Assembly: GCA_002709505.1 (NCBI GenBank)
Contig: PARB01000049.1
Coordinates: 1 to 45,227 of the forward strand
Reading direction: 5' to 3'
Length of the DNA: 45,227 nt
Source of the DNA: Paracoccaceae bacterium
GTDB lineage: Bacteria; Pseudomonadota; Alphaproteobacteria; Rhizobiales; Stappiaceae
Shown here: in pieces, positions 17,073 through 25,885 of the stretch
Layout: the number at the start of each line of letters is the position of its first letter
How positions within the stretch are numbered: the first letter of the stretch is position 1
Made by a program: the position numbers and the translations under genes
Notes under the pieces: model-generated
Databases searched by the model: none
Seen by the model: only the letters and a program-made list of their open reading frames with translations
Told to the model about the DNA's origin: nothing

Positions 17073-18347
17073 ATGCCCGACAGTCCCGCCCTTCCGGTCT
17101 CTCCGCGACCGCTGCTCGCCCGGCTCGTGCCGCTGCTGGCGGCGGCGGCCCTGCTGCTTGGCGCCAACGGGCTTGCCATGACGGTGATTGCGGTGCGCGC
17201 GCGCGACGGCGGGCTCTCCGACACGATGATCGGCCTGTTCGGCTCCGCCTATTACGCCGGCTTCATTGCAAGCGTCCTGCTCGCGCCCCGGCTCATTCGC
17301 CGGGTCGGGCATATTCGCGTCTTCACGGCGCTTGCATCGCTCGGCGCCATGTCGGTCCTGGCGCTGCTCCTGAGCGAACCGGGCCCCTCCTGGAGCGCCT
17401 TGCGCTTCCTCAGCGGGGCGGCGTTCTGCGGCACCGCGATGGTGCTGGAAAGCTGGCTCAATGCCCTTGCCTCCAATTCGGAACGCGGCCGGATCCTCAG
17501 CATCTACCGCATTGTCGACCTGGCGGCGGTGACGGGCGGCCAGTTCCTGCTCCCGGCCTTCGGCGCGACCGGGACGGACATTCTGGTGATCATCGCGCTC
17601 TTGTTCTGCGGCGCGCTGATCCCGGTGTCGCTTGCGCGCGAGGACAATCCTCCGATGGCGGAAAACCCGGGTCCGGTGAATTACTTCGCGCTCTGGGCGA
17701 TTTCGCCGGTCGCCGCGGTCGGCTGCCTGACCATCGGCCTGACCAATGGCGCCTTCCGCACCGTGGGTCCGGTCTATGCCCAGGCCGTCGGTCTCGACAC
17801 CGAAAGCCTCGCCTTCTTCATCAGCCTGTGGGTGATCGCCGGTGCCCTGTTCCAGTATCCGCTCGGCTGGGCCTCGGACCGCACCGACCGGCGGTATGTG
17901 CTCTTGCTTGCGACCGCCGGGGCCGGCCTGTCCTGCGCGCTTCTTGCAGGCGTGGTCTCGCCGCTGGCGATCTTCATCGGCGGCTTTCTGTTCGGCGGCT
18001 TCGCGCTGCCGCTCTATTCGCTGTCGGCCGCCCATGCCAACGACCATGCCCGTCCCGGACAATTCGTCGAACTGGCCGCCGGCCTGACCATGTTCTTCGC
18101 CATCGGCGCCATGACGGGGCCCTTGCTCGCCTCGCTGGTGATGGATCGTTTCGGTCCGTCCGCCTTCTTCGTCTATACGGCCACCCTGCATCTCGCCTTC
18201 GTCGGCTTCGTGATCCTGCGCCTCGTCATGCGCAACCCCGTTCCCGCCGATCGCCGCAAGCGGTTCGTCTGGCTTTTGCGCAACTCTCCGGCGATCTTCC
18301 GGCTGGCGCGCACGGCCCGCAAACGGACCCGGGCCGACAAGCCCTGA
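17073..18347 (+). CDS. MFS transporter
   Basis: The 424-residue protein has about 12 membrane helices. Typical major facilitator features are visible: first-half helix 1 (L-L-L-G-A-N-G-L-A-M-T-V-I), F-G-S-A-Y-Y-A-G-F-I, the R-L-I-R-R-V-G-H loop after helix 2, and the second-half loop W-A-S-D-R-T-D-R-R-Y. It resembles the YcaD-type group of putative sugar or drug transporters; the substrate is unknown. The start is set at the ATG at 17073 where the hydrophobic protein begins; the open frame extends upstream but without recognisable coding. A basic tail (R-K-R-T-R-A-D-K-P) ends it. Confidence 0.9.
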   Translation: MPDSPALPVSPRPLLARLVPLLAAAALLLGANGLAMTVIAVRARDGGLSDTMIGLFGSAYYAGFIASVLLAPRLIRRVGHIRVFTALASLGAMSVLALLLSEPGPSWSALRFLSGAAFCGTAMVLESWLNALASNSERGRILSIYRIVDLAAVTGGQFLLPAFGATGTDILVIIALLFCGALIPVSLAREDNPPMAENPGPVNYFALWAISPVAAVGCLTIGLTNGAFRTVGPVYAQAVGLDTESLAFFISLWVIAGALFQYPLGWASDRTDRRYVLLLATAGAGLSCALLAGVVSPLAIFIGGFLFGGFALPLYSLSAAHANDHARPGQFVELAAGLTMFFAIGAMTGPLLASLVMDRFGPSAFFVYTATLHLAFVGFVILRLVMRNPVPADRRKRFVWLLRNSPAIFRLARTARKRTRADKP

Positions 18348-18409
18348 AAAACGCCGCGCCAGGGGATGCATTTCCCGGCGAAGGACTCGTCAGGGCGGAT
18401 CGGCTTGGG

Positions 18410-18415
18410 TATAGT
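18410..18415 (+). promoter_or_regulatory. Possible -10 element for the purA leader
   Basis: TATAGT is followed about seven bases later by the start of a hairpin-rich leader. No convincing -35 hexamer is present at 16-18 bases upstream, so the call is weak. Confidence 0.3.
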
Positions 18416-18425
18416 CCGCGCGCTC

Positions 18426-18544
18426 TCCCCGGTTCGCAGGCCGGGGATTTTCGTGTGCGCGCGACACGGCGCGCAACAGTGTCGTTCTCCGCGCGGTTTT
18501 CAACCGCGCCGTCGAGATCTCGTCTGCGCGGCAGCAAACCGCGC
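18426..18544 (+). promoter_or_regulatory. Array of four GC-rich hairpins in the purA leader
   Basis: Four consecutive inverted repeats fill the gap before purA: TCCCCGG/CCGGGGA (18426-18447, followed by TTTT), TGCGCGC/GCGCGCA (18456-18475), GCGCGGTT/AACCGCGC with a three-base loop (18491-18509), and GCGCGG/CCGCGC (18526-18544). The arms of the last two can also pair with each other, which would give alternative folds. The first may be the terminator of the MFS gene. The others could be a cis-regulatory RNA for purA; I recognise no known riboswitch class. Confidence 0.4.
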
Positions 18545-18582
18545 GCTCTGGCTGAAATGCCTGTTGAAGGAACGCGAATACC

Positions 18583-19875
18583 ATGGCCAATGTCGTCGTC
18601 GTCGGATCTCAGTGGGGTGACGAGGGAAAAGGCAAGATCGTCGACTGGCTCTCCGAGCAGGCCGACGTCGTTGTCCGCTTCCAGGGCGGGCACAACGCCG
18701 GCCATACGCTGGTGATCGACGGGGTCAGCTACAAGCTGTCGCTGCTGCCCTCGGGCGTGGTGCGCGGCAAGCTCTCGGTGATCGGCAATGGCGTCGTCAT
18801 CGATCCGCATGCGCTGGTCGCAGAGATCGCCCGCCTGGCCGACCAGGGCGTGACCGTCTCGCCGGAAACGCTTGTCATCGCCGGCAACGCGACGCTGATT
18901 CTCTCGCTGCACCGGGAACTTGATGCCCTGCGCGAAAACGCCGCCGCCGCGGGCACCAAGATCGGCACCACCAAGCGCGGCATCGGCCCGGCCTATGAAG
19001 ACAAGGTCGGCCGGCGCGCTGTGCGGGTCATGGATCTTGCAAATCTCAAGACGCTTCCGGCCAAGATCGAGCGCCTGCTGACCCACCACAACGCCCTGCG
19101 ACGCGGCCTGGGCGAGACCGAGATCGATCCGGCTGCAATCTTCTCCGAGCTGGAAACCGTCTCCGAAGCGCTGCTGCCCTACATGGGCACCGTGTGGAGC
19201 CTGCTCGACACCGCAAGGCGCGAGGGCAAGCGGATCCTGTTTGAAGGCGCGCAAGGCACGCTGCTCGACATCGACCATGGCACCTATCCCTTCGTCACCT
19301 CGTCCAACACGGTGTCGGGACAGGCAGCCGCCGGCAGCGGCCTCGGCCCCGGGTCCGTCGGCTATGTGCTCGGCATCACCAAGGCCTATACGACCCGCGT
19401 CGGCGAAGGCCCCTTCCCGACGGAGCAGGACAACGAGGTCGGCAATTTCCTCGGCACCCGCGGCCATGAGTTCGGGACCGTCACGGGCCGCAAGCGGCGC
19501 TGCGGCTGGTTCGACGCGGTGCTGGTGCGCCAGACCTGCTGCATCAACGGCATCAACGGAATTGCGCTGACCAAACTTGACGTTCTCGACGGACTGGACG
19601 AAATCAAGATCTGCGTCGCCTATGAACTGGACGGCGAGCGGATCGACCACCTGCCCGCGTCGCAGGGAGCCCAGGCGCGGGTGAAGCCGATCTACGAAAC
19701 CCTTCCGGGATGGAAGGAGTCGACCGAAGGCGCACGCAGCTGGGCGGATCTTCCCGCACAGGCCGTGAAATACGTACGTCATGTCGAGGAACTGATCGGA
19801 GCGCCGGTTGCGTTGCTGTCGACCTCGCCAGAACGAGATGACACAATCCTTGTCCAGAATCCGTTTCAGGATTAA
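18583..19875 (+). CDS. purA: Adenylosuccinate synthetase
   Basis: PurA joins IMP and aspartate with GTP to make adenylosuccinate, the first committed step to AMP. The 430-residue length is standard. Catalytic motif G-D-E-G-K-G-K is at residues 12-18 with D13, and H41 lies in G-G-H-N-A-G-H-T. The signature [14 protein letters not shown] and [18 protein letters not shown] are intact. The start ATG follows GAAGGA by about eleven bases. It is followed after 59 bases by a conserved unknown gene on the same strand. Confidence 0.98.
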   Translation: MANVVVVGSQWGDEGKGKIVDWLSEQADVVVRFQGGHNAGHTLVIDGVSYKLSLLPSGVVRGKLSVIGNGVVIDPHALVAEIARLADQGVTVSPETLVIAGNATLILSLHRELDALRENAAAAGTKIGTTKRGIGPAYEDKVGRRAVRVMDLANLKTLPAKIERLLTHHNALRRGLGETEIDPAAIFSELETVSEALLPYMGTVWSLLDTARREGKRILFEGAQGTLLDIDHGTYPFVTSSNTVSGQAAAGSGLGPGSVGYVLGITKAYTTRVGEGPFPTEQDNEVGNFLGTRGHEFGTVTGRKRRCGWFDAVLVRQTCCINGINGIALTKLDVLDGLDEIKICVAYELDGERIDHLPASQGAQARVKPIYETLPGWKESTEGARSWADLPAQAVKYVRHVEELIGAPVALLSTSPERDDTILVQNPFQD

Positions 19876-19934
19876 GGCTTAAACAGGGTCCGCGAGTCGC
19901 GGCGGATCCGCTGCGGCGACGGCGAGTTGAGCAT

Positions 19935-21638
19935 ATGGCAGACTATTATCCGGTTTTGAAGAAGACCGTTGCTGCGCTTCCGGAAAACACCGGGGCAGCG
20001 CGGCGTGAAATCTATCAGCGCGCTCGAAAAGCCATCGTTGCCCAGTTGAAGGGCTACGATCCCCCGCTGTCACCATCGGAAATCACCGCCGAGCAGTTGC
20101 GGCTCGAGGAATCGATCCGCAAGGTCGAGGCCGAAGCCGCCCGCGAAACGCTGGGATACAGCCAGCCATCCGCACCGGCAGCACCGGCGAAACCGCCGGA
20201 AGCGCAGCGCTCGGAGCCCAAGCCGCCGGAGCCTCGCGCACCCTCTGCAACGGTCTCGACGCCAAGGGCGCAAGGCGCTGAAGCGCCGGCAAAGGCGGAT
20301 GCGGCCCCCGCTGTCTCCTCGGCCGGATCGGGCGGTGAAGCGCCGGCCGGACCCGAAACGCTGAAAAACGCGATCGATGACGCCCGCAAACTTGGCGCCT
20401 CGGCCGACAGCGCCGGGCGCAGCGCGCGCAATGCGCTCGACGGACAGCCAAGCGACCCGCAAAAGCGCGAACCCACGATCGGCACCCCCGAACCCGACGC
20501 ACCCGCTTCCACTTCCGGAGCCACCGCGCGCCGCAGGTCTGCAACCGACGTCGGCGGCGCGACGCTTTCGGGATCCGGCGGGCGGCCCTTGCCGCCGATC
20601 GACGGTCCGATGCAGGGATCGCGCCTGCCCGCGATCATCGGCGGCGTGGCCCTGCTGCTTCTTGTCGTCGGCGTTGGTGCCGTCGGCTATTCGCAGCGCG
20701 ACGTCCTGAGCGATTTCTTCTCCGGGGACGACGGCGCGGCCACGACCGCAACCGCGCCCCAGACGCCGTCTGAGCCCGAGCAGCCCACCGAAACCGAGGG
20801 CTCGCGCAAGAATGCCGCGCGGCTTCTCGACAACGGCGAAACCGCCATCGCCCCCGATGCACGCAGCGTCACCACCACGCGGATCACCCCGACGGCCCCG
20901 CAGACGGACCCGCTGGCGCCGAGCACACCGGCTCCGGCCGAGACCCCGGCGGTCCGCAGCGTCGAGCCGGAAACGCCGGCCGAGACCGGCGAGGCCCAGG
21001 TGGCCGAAACGCCGCAACAGCCTGCCCCGGCGCAGGAACCGGCGGCACCTGCGGCACCGCCTGCCGCGCAGACATCCCCGGATGCGCAGACCGCAGTCGT
21101 TGCCCAGCGTGCCTTCCTCTATGAAGAGGGTGTCGAATCGGGCAGCGCCGGCCAGGCCTCGTCCGGACAGACCATCTGGAGCGTTGCCGAGGAGACGATC
21201 GACGGACGCACGGAAACGGTGTTGCGCATGCGCATCGAAGTGCCCGAGCGAAGCATTGTTGCAAATCTCTCGCTGCGTCCCAATCGCGACGACACCCTGC
21301 CGGCCAGCCATCTGCTCGAGGTCCGTTTCGACCTGCCGCAGAACTTCACCGGTCAGGGCGTTGCGGAAGTGCCGGGTCTCGTGATGAAGACGACGGAAGA
21401 GGCGCGCGGCGACGCGCTGATCGGCGCCTCCGTCAAGGTTGCCGACGGGTTCTTCTGGGTCGCGCTGTCGAATATCCCCGACGAACGCGAGCGCAATCTG
21501 ACGCTCCTGCAGGAACGCGGCTGGATCGACCTGCCGATGCTCTACGAGAACCGCAAGCGGGCTATCCTGACGCTTGAAAAGGGAACACCGGGAACGCGCG
21601 CGGTCGAACAGGCCGTTGCCGCCTGGCGCGCCGAGTAA
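19935..21638 (+). CDS. Conserved membrane-anchored protein of unknown function
   Basis: The 567-residue product starts with a conserved cytoplasmic block (M-A-D-Y-Y-P-V-L-K-K-T-V-A-A-L, then T-G-A-A-R-R-E-I-Y-Q-R-A-R-K-A-I-V and E-E-S-I-R-K-V-E-A-E-A-A-R) that I recognise from hypothetical proteins of rhizobia. A Pro/Ala-rich linker follows, then one membrane helix near residue 235 (I-I-G-G-V-A-L-L-L-L-V-V-G-V-G-A-V-G-Y), another Pro/Thr/Glu-rich stretch, and a C-terminal globular domain (Y-E-E-G-V-E-S-G-S-A-G-Q and T-V-L-R-M-R-I-E-V-P-E-R-S). The layout suggests a link between cytoplasm and periplasm. No catalytic motif is visible and no function is claimed. Confidence 0.85.
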   Translation: MADYYPVLKKTVAALPENTGAARREIYQRARKAIVAQLKGYDPPLSPSEITAEQLRLEESIRKVEAEAARETLGYSQPSAPAAPAKPPEAQRSEPKPPEPRAPSATVSTPRAQGAEAPAKADAAPAVSSAGSGGEAPAGPETLKNAIDDARKLGASADSAGRSARNALDGQPSDPQKREPTIGTPEPDAPASTSGATARRRSATDVGGATLSGSGGRPLPPIDGPMQGSRLPAIIGGVALLLLVVGVGAVGYSQRDVLSDFFSGDDGAATTATAPQTPSEPEQPTETEGSRKNAARLLDNGETAIAPDARSVTTTRITPTAPQTDPLAPSTPAPAETPAVRSVEPETPAETGEAQVAETPQQPAPAQEPAAPAAPPAAQTSPDAQTAVVAQRAFLYEEGVESGSAGQASSGQTIWSVAEETIDGRTETVLRMRIEVPERSIVANLSLRPNRDDTLPASHLLEVRFDLPQNFTGQGVAEVPGLVMKTTEEARGDALIGASVKVADGFFWVALSNIPDERERNLTLLQERGWIDLPMLYENRKRAILTLEKGTPGTRAVEQAVAAWRAE

Positions 21639-21671
21639 ACATCGCCGCACCCGCGCAACAGCAGATATGAC

Positions 21672-21705
21672 AACGGCCGGATGGATCCCCATCCGGCCGT
21701 TTTTC
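21672..21705 (+). terminator. Strong terminator after the purA-linked unknown gene
   Basis: A 13-pair perfect stem (AACGGCCGGATGG / CCATCCGGCCGTT) with a four-base loop is followed by a run of T. It sits in the gap convergent with serA and mainly serves the plus strand. Confidence 0.93.
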
Positions 21706-21755
21706 TTGCCTGTCGGACAAAGCCCAAAGCGGCGGGCAGAGCCGCCGCTCGTGCT

Positions 21756-23342
21756 TCAGAAGCGCAGCGGCTTGGCCTGCTTCACATGCGGCAGCGCGGC
21801 GATGCGCTCCAGCACCTCGGCCGGCACCTGCCCGTCGACCTCGACCAGGCAGATCGCGTCTGCGCCAGCGGCGGTGCGGCCAAGGTTGAAGGTCGCGATG
21901 TTCACGCCGGCATCGCCCAGAACCGAACCGAGATCGCCGATGAAGCCCGGCTTGTCCTCGTTGGTGACATAGAGCATGTGCGGACCAAGTTCCGCTTCCA
22001 TGTTGATGCCCTTGACCTGGATGATGCGCGGCTTTCCATCGGAGAACACAGTGCCGGCGACCGAGCGTTCCTGCCGGTCGGTGGTCACCGTGAGACGGAT
22101 GTAGTTTTCATAGGCACCCGCCTGGGCGCGGCGCACCTCTTCCACCTTGATGCCGCGCTCGCGCGCCAGCACCGGCGCAGAGACCATGTTCACAGTCTGA
22201 AGCAGCGGCTGCAGCACACCGGTCAGGGCGGCAGCGGTCAGCGCCTTGACGTTCATCTCGGCCACGTCGCCCTCATACTCCAGCCGGACGCCGGCAAGGC
22301 CCGTCTCCGTGAGCTGGCCGGCAAAGGACCCGAGCAACTCGGCAAGCTTGACGAAGGGCACCAGACGCGGCGCTTCCTCGGCCGTGATCGAGGGCATGTT
22401 GAGCGCGTTCGAAACGGCACCCTTGACCAGATAGTCCGACATCTGCTCGGCCACCTGCAGCGCGACGTTTTCCTGCGCTTCGGAGGTCGACGCCCCCAGA
22501 TGCGGCGTGCACACGAGATTGGGCGCACCGAAGAGCACATTCTCGGAGGCCGGTTCCTCGGCGAAGACGTCGACGCCCGCGCCGCCGACCTTGCCGCTGT
22601 CGAGCCCGGCGCGCAGCGCCGCCTCGTCGACCAGTCCGCCGCGCGCGCAGTTGATGATGATCACGCCGTCGCGCATCTTCGCGATGGCCTTCGCATCGAT
22701 GATGTTGCGGGTCTTGTCGGTCAGCGGCGTGTGCAGCGTGATTGCATCGGCGCGCGCGAACAGCGTGTCGAGATCGACCTTCTCCACGCCAAGCTCGACG
22801 GCCCGCTCCTCAGACAGGAAGGGATCAAAGGCCACGACCCGCATCTTCAGCCCGATGGCGCGTTCCGCGACGATCGAACCGATGTTGCCGCAGCCGATCA
22901 GGCCAAGCGTCTTCGACGTCAGCTCGGTGCCCATGAACTTCGACTTTTCCCACTTGCCGGCCTGGGTCGAGGCATCGGCCTTCGGGATCTGGCGGGCCAC
23001 GGCGAACAGCATCGCGATGGCGTGTTCGGCGGTGGTGATGGAGTTGCCGAAGGGCGTGTTCATGACGATCACCCCCTTGGCGCTTGCCGCCGGAATGTCG
23101 ACATTGTCGACGCCGATGCCGGCGCGGCCGACCACTTTCAGCCGGCTGGCCGCCGCGATCAGCTTGTCGGTGACCTTGGTTGCCGAGCGGATCGCCAGAC
23201 CGTCGTACTGGTCGATGATCGAAAGCAACCGGTCCTTGTCCTTGCCGATGTCGGGCTGGTAGTCGACCTCGACGCCGCGCGACTTGAAGATGTCGACGGC
23301 GGCGGCGGACAGTTTGTCGGAAATCAGCACCTTGGGCGCCAT
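21756..23342 (-). CDS. serA: D-3-phosphoglycerate dehydrogenase
   Basis: SerA oxidises 3-phosphoglycerate to 3-phosphohydroxypyruvate with NAD, the first step of serine synthesis. The 528 residues match the long form: substrate-binding region, NAD-binding Rossmann fold (L-G-L-I-G-C-G-N-I-G-S-I-V-A), catalytic R/E/H region with N-C-A-R-G-G-L-V-D-E and C-T-P-H-L-G-A-S-T, the intervening allosteric-type domain, and a C-terminal ACT domain (Y-V-T-N-E-D-K-P-G-F-I-G). A strong AAGGAGG lies seven bases before the ATG. It follows serC by 102 bases on the same strand, so both serine-pathway genes form a likely operon. Confidence 0.97.
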   Translation of the reverse strand: MAPKVLISDKLSAAAVDIFKSRGVEVDYQPDIGKDKDRLLSIIDQYDGLAIRSATKVTDKLIAAASRLKVVGRAGIGVDNVDIPAASAKGVIVMNTPFGNSITTAEHAIAMLFAVARQIPKADASTQAGKWEKSKFMGTELTSKTLGLIGCGNIGSIVAERAIGLKMRVVAFDPFLSEERAVELGVEKVDLDTLFARADAITLHTPLTDKTRNIIDAKAIAKMRDGVIIINCARGGLVDEAALRAGLDSGKVGGAGVDVFAEEPASENVLFGAPNLVCTPHLGASTSEAQENVALQVAEQMSDYLVKGAVSNALNMPSITAEEAPRLVPFVKLAELLGSFAGQLTETGLAGVRLEYEGDVAEMNVKALTAAALTGVLQPLLQTVNMVSAPVLARERGIKVEEVRRAQAGAYENYIRLTVTTDRQERSVAGTVFSDGKPRIIQVKGINMEAELGPHMLYVTNEDKPGFIGDLGSVLGDAGVNIATFNLGRTAAGADAICLVEVDGQVPAEVLERIAALPHVKQAKPLRF

Positions 23343-23444
23343 ATCAAAGCCTCCTTGCCGGGTCGCTGCGGGGATGGTTTCTTCATCCCGCAGCCGACCG
23401 CAAACCTGTAGAAATGTCTGGACGTGTTGACGAAAGGGCTGCGC

Positions 23445-24620
23445 TCAGGCAGCCGCCTCCAGCGTTTCCGCCTGTTTGGCGAAGGCCCAGTCGAGCCAGG
23501 GCAGCAAGGCCTCGATATCCGAGGTCTCGACCGTCGCACCGCACCAGATGCGGAAGCCGCTCGGCGCATCGCGGTAGGCGCCGATGTCGTAGGCGACACC
23601 TGCCTGATCCAGCGCAGTGGCCATCGCCTTGGCGAAAGCCGCCTGCGCGGCCGGGTCGAGCGATGCGACCCGATCGTCGACGATCTTGAGACAGACCGAG
23701 GTGTTGGAACGGGTGGCCGGATCTTCGGCCAGGAACCCGACCCAGGACGTGCGCGCCACCCAGTCGGCAATGGCACCGGCATTGGCATCGGCACGGGCGA
23801 TCAGCGCGGCAAGGCCGCCGATCTGCTGTGCCCATTTCAGCGCGTCGATATAGTCCTCGACGCAAAGCATCGACGGCGTGTTGATGGTCTCGCCCTTGAA
23901 GATGCCCTCGATCAGCTTGCCGCCCTTGGTCAGGCGGAAGATCTTCGGCAGCGGCCAGGCCGGAGTATGGCTTTCCAGCCGCTCGACTGCGCGCGGGCTC
24001 AGGATCAGCATGCCATGGGCCGCCTCGCCGCCCAGCACCTTCTGCCAGGAGAAGGTCACGACATCGAGCTTGGAGAAATCGAGCGACTGCGCGAAGGCGG
24101 CCGAGGTGGCATCGCAGATCGTCAGGCCTTCGCGGTCAGCCGGAATCCAGTCGCCGTTCGGCACGCGCACGCCGGAGGTGGTGCCGTTCCAGGTGAAGAT
24201 CACGTCGCGGGAAAAATCGACCGCCCCGAGATCGGGGAGCTTGCCGTAGTCGGCGTCAAGCACGCGTGTATCGTCGAGCTTCAACTGCTTGACCGCGTCG
24301 GTCACCCAGCCGGCGCCGAAGCTTTCCCAGGCGAGCAGGTCAACGCCGCGCGGGCCGAGCAGCGACCACATTGCCATTTCGACCGCGCCCGTGTCGGAGG
24401 CGGGCACGATGCCGATCCGGTAGTCGTCGGGAACGCCCAGAACCGCACGCGTCAGATCGATCGCCTCGGCAAGCTTCGCCTTGCCGGGCTTTGCCCGGTG
24501 GGAGCGACCGAGCGGCGCGTCGTCGAGGGCTGCGGGGGACCAGCCGGGGCGCTTTGCGCAGGGGCCGGAGGAAAAACGCGGGTTTTCCGGCCGCGTGGCC
24601 GGTTCATGCAAGTTGCTCAT
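23445..24620 (-). CDS. serC: Phosphoserine aminotransferase
   Basis: SerC transfers the amino group from glutamate to 3-phosphohydroxypyruvate, step two of serine synthesis, using pyridoxal phosphate. The 391 residues belong to the alphaproteobacterial branch. Visible are [11 protein letters not shown] at the N-terminus, the cofactor-contact stretch [12 protein letters not shown], and the PLP lysine in [14 protein letters not shown]. The ATG at 24620 follows GGAAGGG. Its leader carries two tandem hairpins resembling the serC RNA motif. serB, for the third step, is not in the window. Confidence 0.96.
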   Translation of the reverse strand: MSNLHEPATRPENPRFSSGPCAKRPGWSPAALDDAPLGRSHRAKPGKAKLAEAIDLTRAVLGVPDDYRIGIVPASDTGAVEMAMWSLLGPRGVDLLAWESFGAGWVTDAVKQLKLDDTRVLDADYGKLPDLGAVDFSRDVIFTWNGTTSGVRVPNGDWIPADREGLTICDATSAAFAQSLDFSKLDVVTFSWQKVLGGEAAHGMLILSPRAVERLESHTPAWPLPKIFRLTKGGKLIEGIFKGETINTPSMLCVEDYIDALKWAQQIGGLAALIARADANAGAIADWVARTSWVGFLAEDPATRSNTSVCLKIVDDRVASLDPAAQAAFAKAMATALDQAGVAYDIGAYRDAPSGFRIWCGATVETSDIEALLPWLDWAFAKQAETLEAAA

Positions 24621-24676
24621 CTGCTACCCTTCCAGATAGAAGCCCCTCGTTGGGGAGGGGTGTCCCGCATACGGGC
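24621..24676 (-). promoter_or_regulatory. serC-motif-like leader RNA
   Basis: Just upstream of serC the minus strand carries two tandem hairpins: CCCG-TATG-CGGG (24675-24664) and CCCCTC/GAGGGG with a six-base loop (24660-24643), then CTTCTATCTGGAAGGG running into the start codon. The position, two-hairpin layout and taxon match the serC RNA motif described for alphaproteobacteria. I compare from memory, so an Rfam covariance search is needed to confirm. Confidence 0.6.
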
Positions 24677-24749
24677 TTATCCGAAGGATTGGTCCGGCGC
24701 AAGCTGGCAAGAAAGTCAAAATTCGACCGAGACAAACCGCCGCAAACGA

Positions 24750-24778
24750 AAAAGGCCGGGCAAGATGCCCGGCCTTTT
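24750..24778 (-). terminator. Terminator of the porin gene
   Basis: A perfect 11-pair stem (AAAGGCCGGGC / GCCCGGCCTTT) has A-rich and T-rich flanks on the two sides, so it works in either direction. It lies 21 bases downstream of the minus-strand porin gene. Confidence 0.9.
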
Positions 24779-24798
24779 CGAGAATGGTCCAGAAGCGA

Positions 24799-25593
24799 TC
24801 AGTACTTGGTGATGATCGGCTCGGGAATGTAGCTCGGCGTCGAGTTGAACGTGTAGCGCGCGCCGACGCGGAACTCGTGCGCCTGCAGGTCCTCGTAGCG
24901 GATCTTGCGCGACGGGTTCGGAGCGCCCGTGCTGAAGCTCCTCGAATAGACGTTGCCGATGTTCAGGTAGCGGTAGCCCGCATCGATCGACCAGTTGTCG
25001 TCGATCGCGTAGGAACCACCCGCCATCAGCGCCCAGGCGAAGTTCCAGGTGCTGTCGCCGGGATAGGTGCCGCTGGCGCCGTTCGGATTCGAGAACTTGA
25101 TATTGTCCACGTTGACATAGGCCGCACCGATACCGGCGCCGACATAGGGCGTGAAGCCGCTCCAGGTGCCAATGTCGACATAGCCGTTCAGCATGAACGT
25201 CAGCACGTCAATATCGGCCGTCTCGGTGGAGAAACCGGCCGCACCGCCGGCACCGCAAGCCGTACAGGGGGCGTAGCCCTTGAACTTGGCGGGGAATTCA
25301 TAGTCGACGGTAAGATCAGCGCGCAGGAAATCGGAAAACTTGTAGCCGACACCACCACCGATCATCCCGGTGTTGTTGAGTTTTTCGTTGGTGAAGTCGA
25401 GAGCGCCATAACCGACGGTCGGGGCTTGATACACCTTGTAGCCGATGTCGCCACGAAGATACCATCCACCAGCGACGACAGGCACCTGCGGCACATGTTC
25501 AATCACCGGAACGGGCATATCCGCCGCGTGTACAGCTGACGAGACGATCATCGCGACGCCAGCCAGGCAAAGTTTTGTAAAGTGGCTGCTCAT
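24799..25593 (-). CDS. Omp25/Omp31-like outer-membrane beta-barrel protein
   Basis: The 264-residue product has a signal peptide (L-C-L-A-G-V-A-M-I-V-S-S-A-V-H-A, cleaved before A-D-M-P) followed by the rhizobial small-OMP pattern G-G-W-Y-L-R-G-D-I-G-Y-K and alternating beta strands (V-G-Y-K-F-S-D-F-L-R-A-D-L-T-V-D-Y, F-T-P-Y-V-G-A-G-I-G-A-A-Y, W-S-I-D-A-G-Y-R-Y-L), ending in a final strand E-F-R-V-G-A-R-Y-T-F. This fits an eight-stranded barrel of the Omp25/31 group, abundant in Brucella and rhizobia. Two cysteines in C-T-A-C could pair in an outer loop. The ATG at 25593 follows GAGGA. A canonical CtrA box lies 87 bases upstream. Confidence 0.92.
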   Translation of the reverse strand: MSSHFTKLCLAGVAMIVSSAVHAADMPVPVIEHVPQVPVVAGGWYLRGDIGYKVYQAPTVGYGALDFTNEKLNNTGMIGGGVGYKFSDFLRADLTVDYEFPAKFKGYAPCTACGAGGAAGFSTETADIDVLTFMLNGYVDIGTWSGFTPYVGAGIGAAYVNVDNIKFSNPNGASGTYPGDSTWNFAWALMAGGSYAIDDNWSIDAGYRYLNIGNVYSRSFSTGAPNPSRKIRYEDLQAHEFRVGARYTFNSTPSYIPEPIITKY

Positions 25594-25679
25594 GTCTCGG
25601 TCCTCGTTGGATAGCGTCCGAAAAGTCTGTTCTTGCCGGCCGCGCACGTGAAACACGAGGGTAGAATTGCCGAAAATAC

Positions 25680-25694
25680 TTAAGAGCCACTTAA
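25680..25694. promoter_or_regulatory. Canonical CtrA box upstream of the porin gene
   Basis: TTAA-GAGCCAC-TTAA matches the CtrA consensus TTAA-N7-TTAA exactly. Two more TTAA tetramers follow at 25704 and 25723, in an AT-rich stretch 87-133 bases upstream of the porin start. Confidence 0.75.
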
Positions 25695-25885
25695 CCCTAA
25701 AAATTAACCGCGATTTTTTACCTTAACAAAAAGTAAAAGAAATACCGATGCCTTGCTTCCTGCGACGGTTCTCCACGGATTTGGGTTACCAAGTGATGAA
25801 CGCAGGGCGATACGGACCGTTCGGCACGGCCATCAGGCAGGCATCGGCACGCCAAAGCTCAACCGGGGTCAGGCAGATCGCGCCC

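Noticed and set aside
18366..18620. Plus-strand open frame overlapping the purA start
   Set aside because: It is out of frame with purA and covers the hairpin leader; no ribosome-binding site or recognisable sequence.
19872..19882. Two TTAA tetramers after purA as a CtrA site
   Set aside because: They are separated by only three bases and lie at the 3' end of purA.
21681..23411. Long open frame antisense to serA
   Set aside because: It is antisense composition only; serA on the other strand is complete with all motifs.
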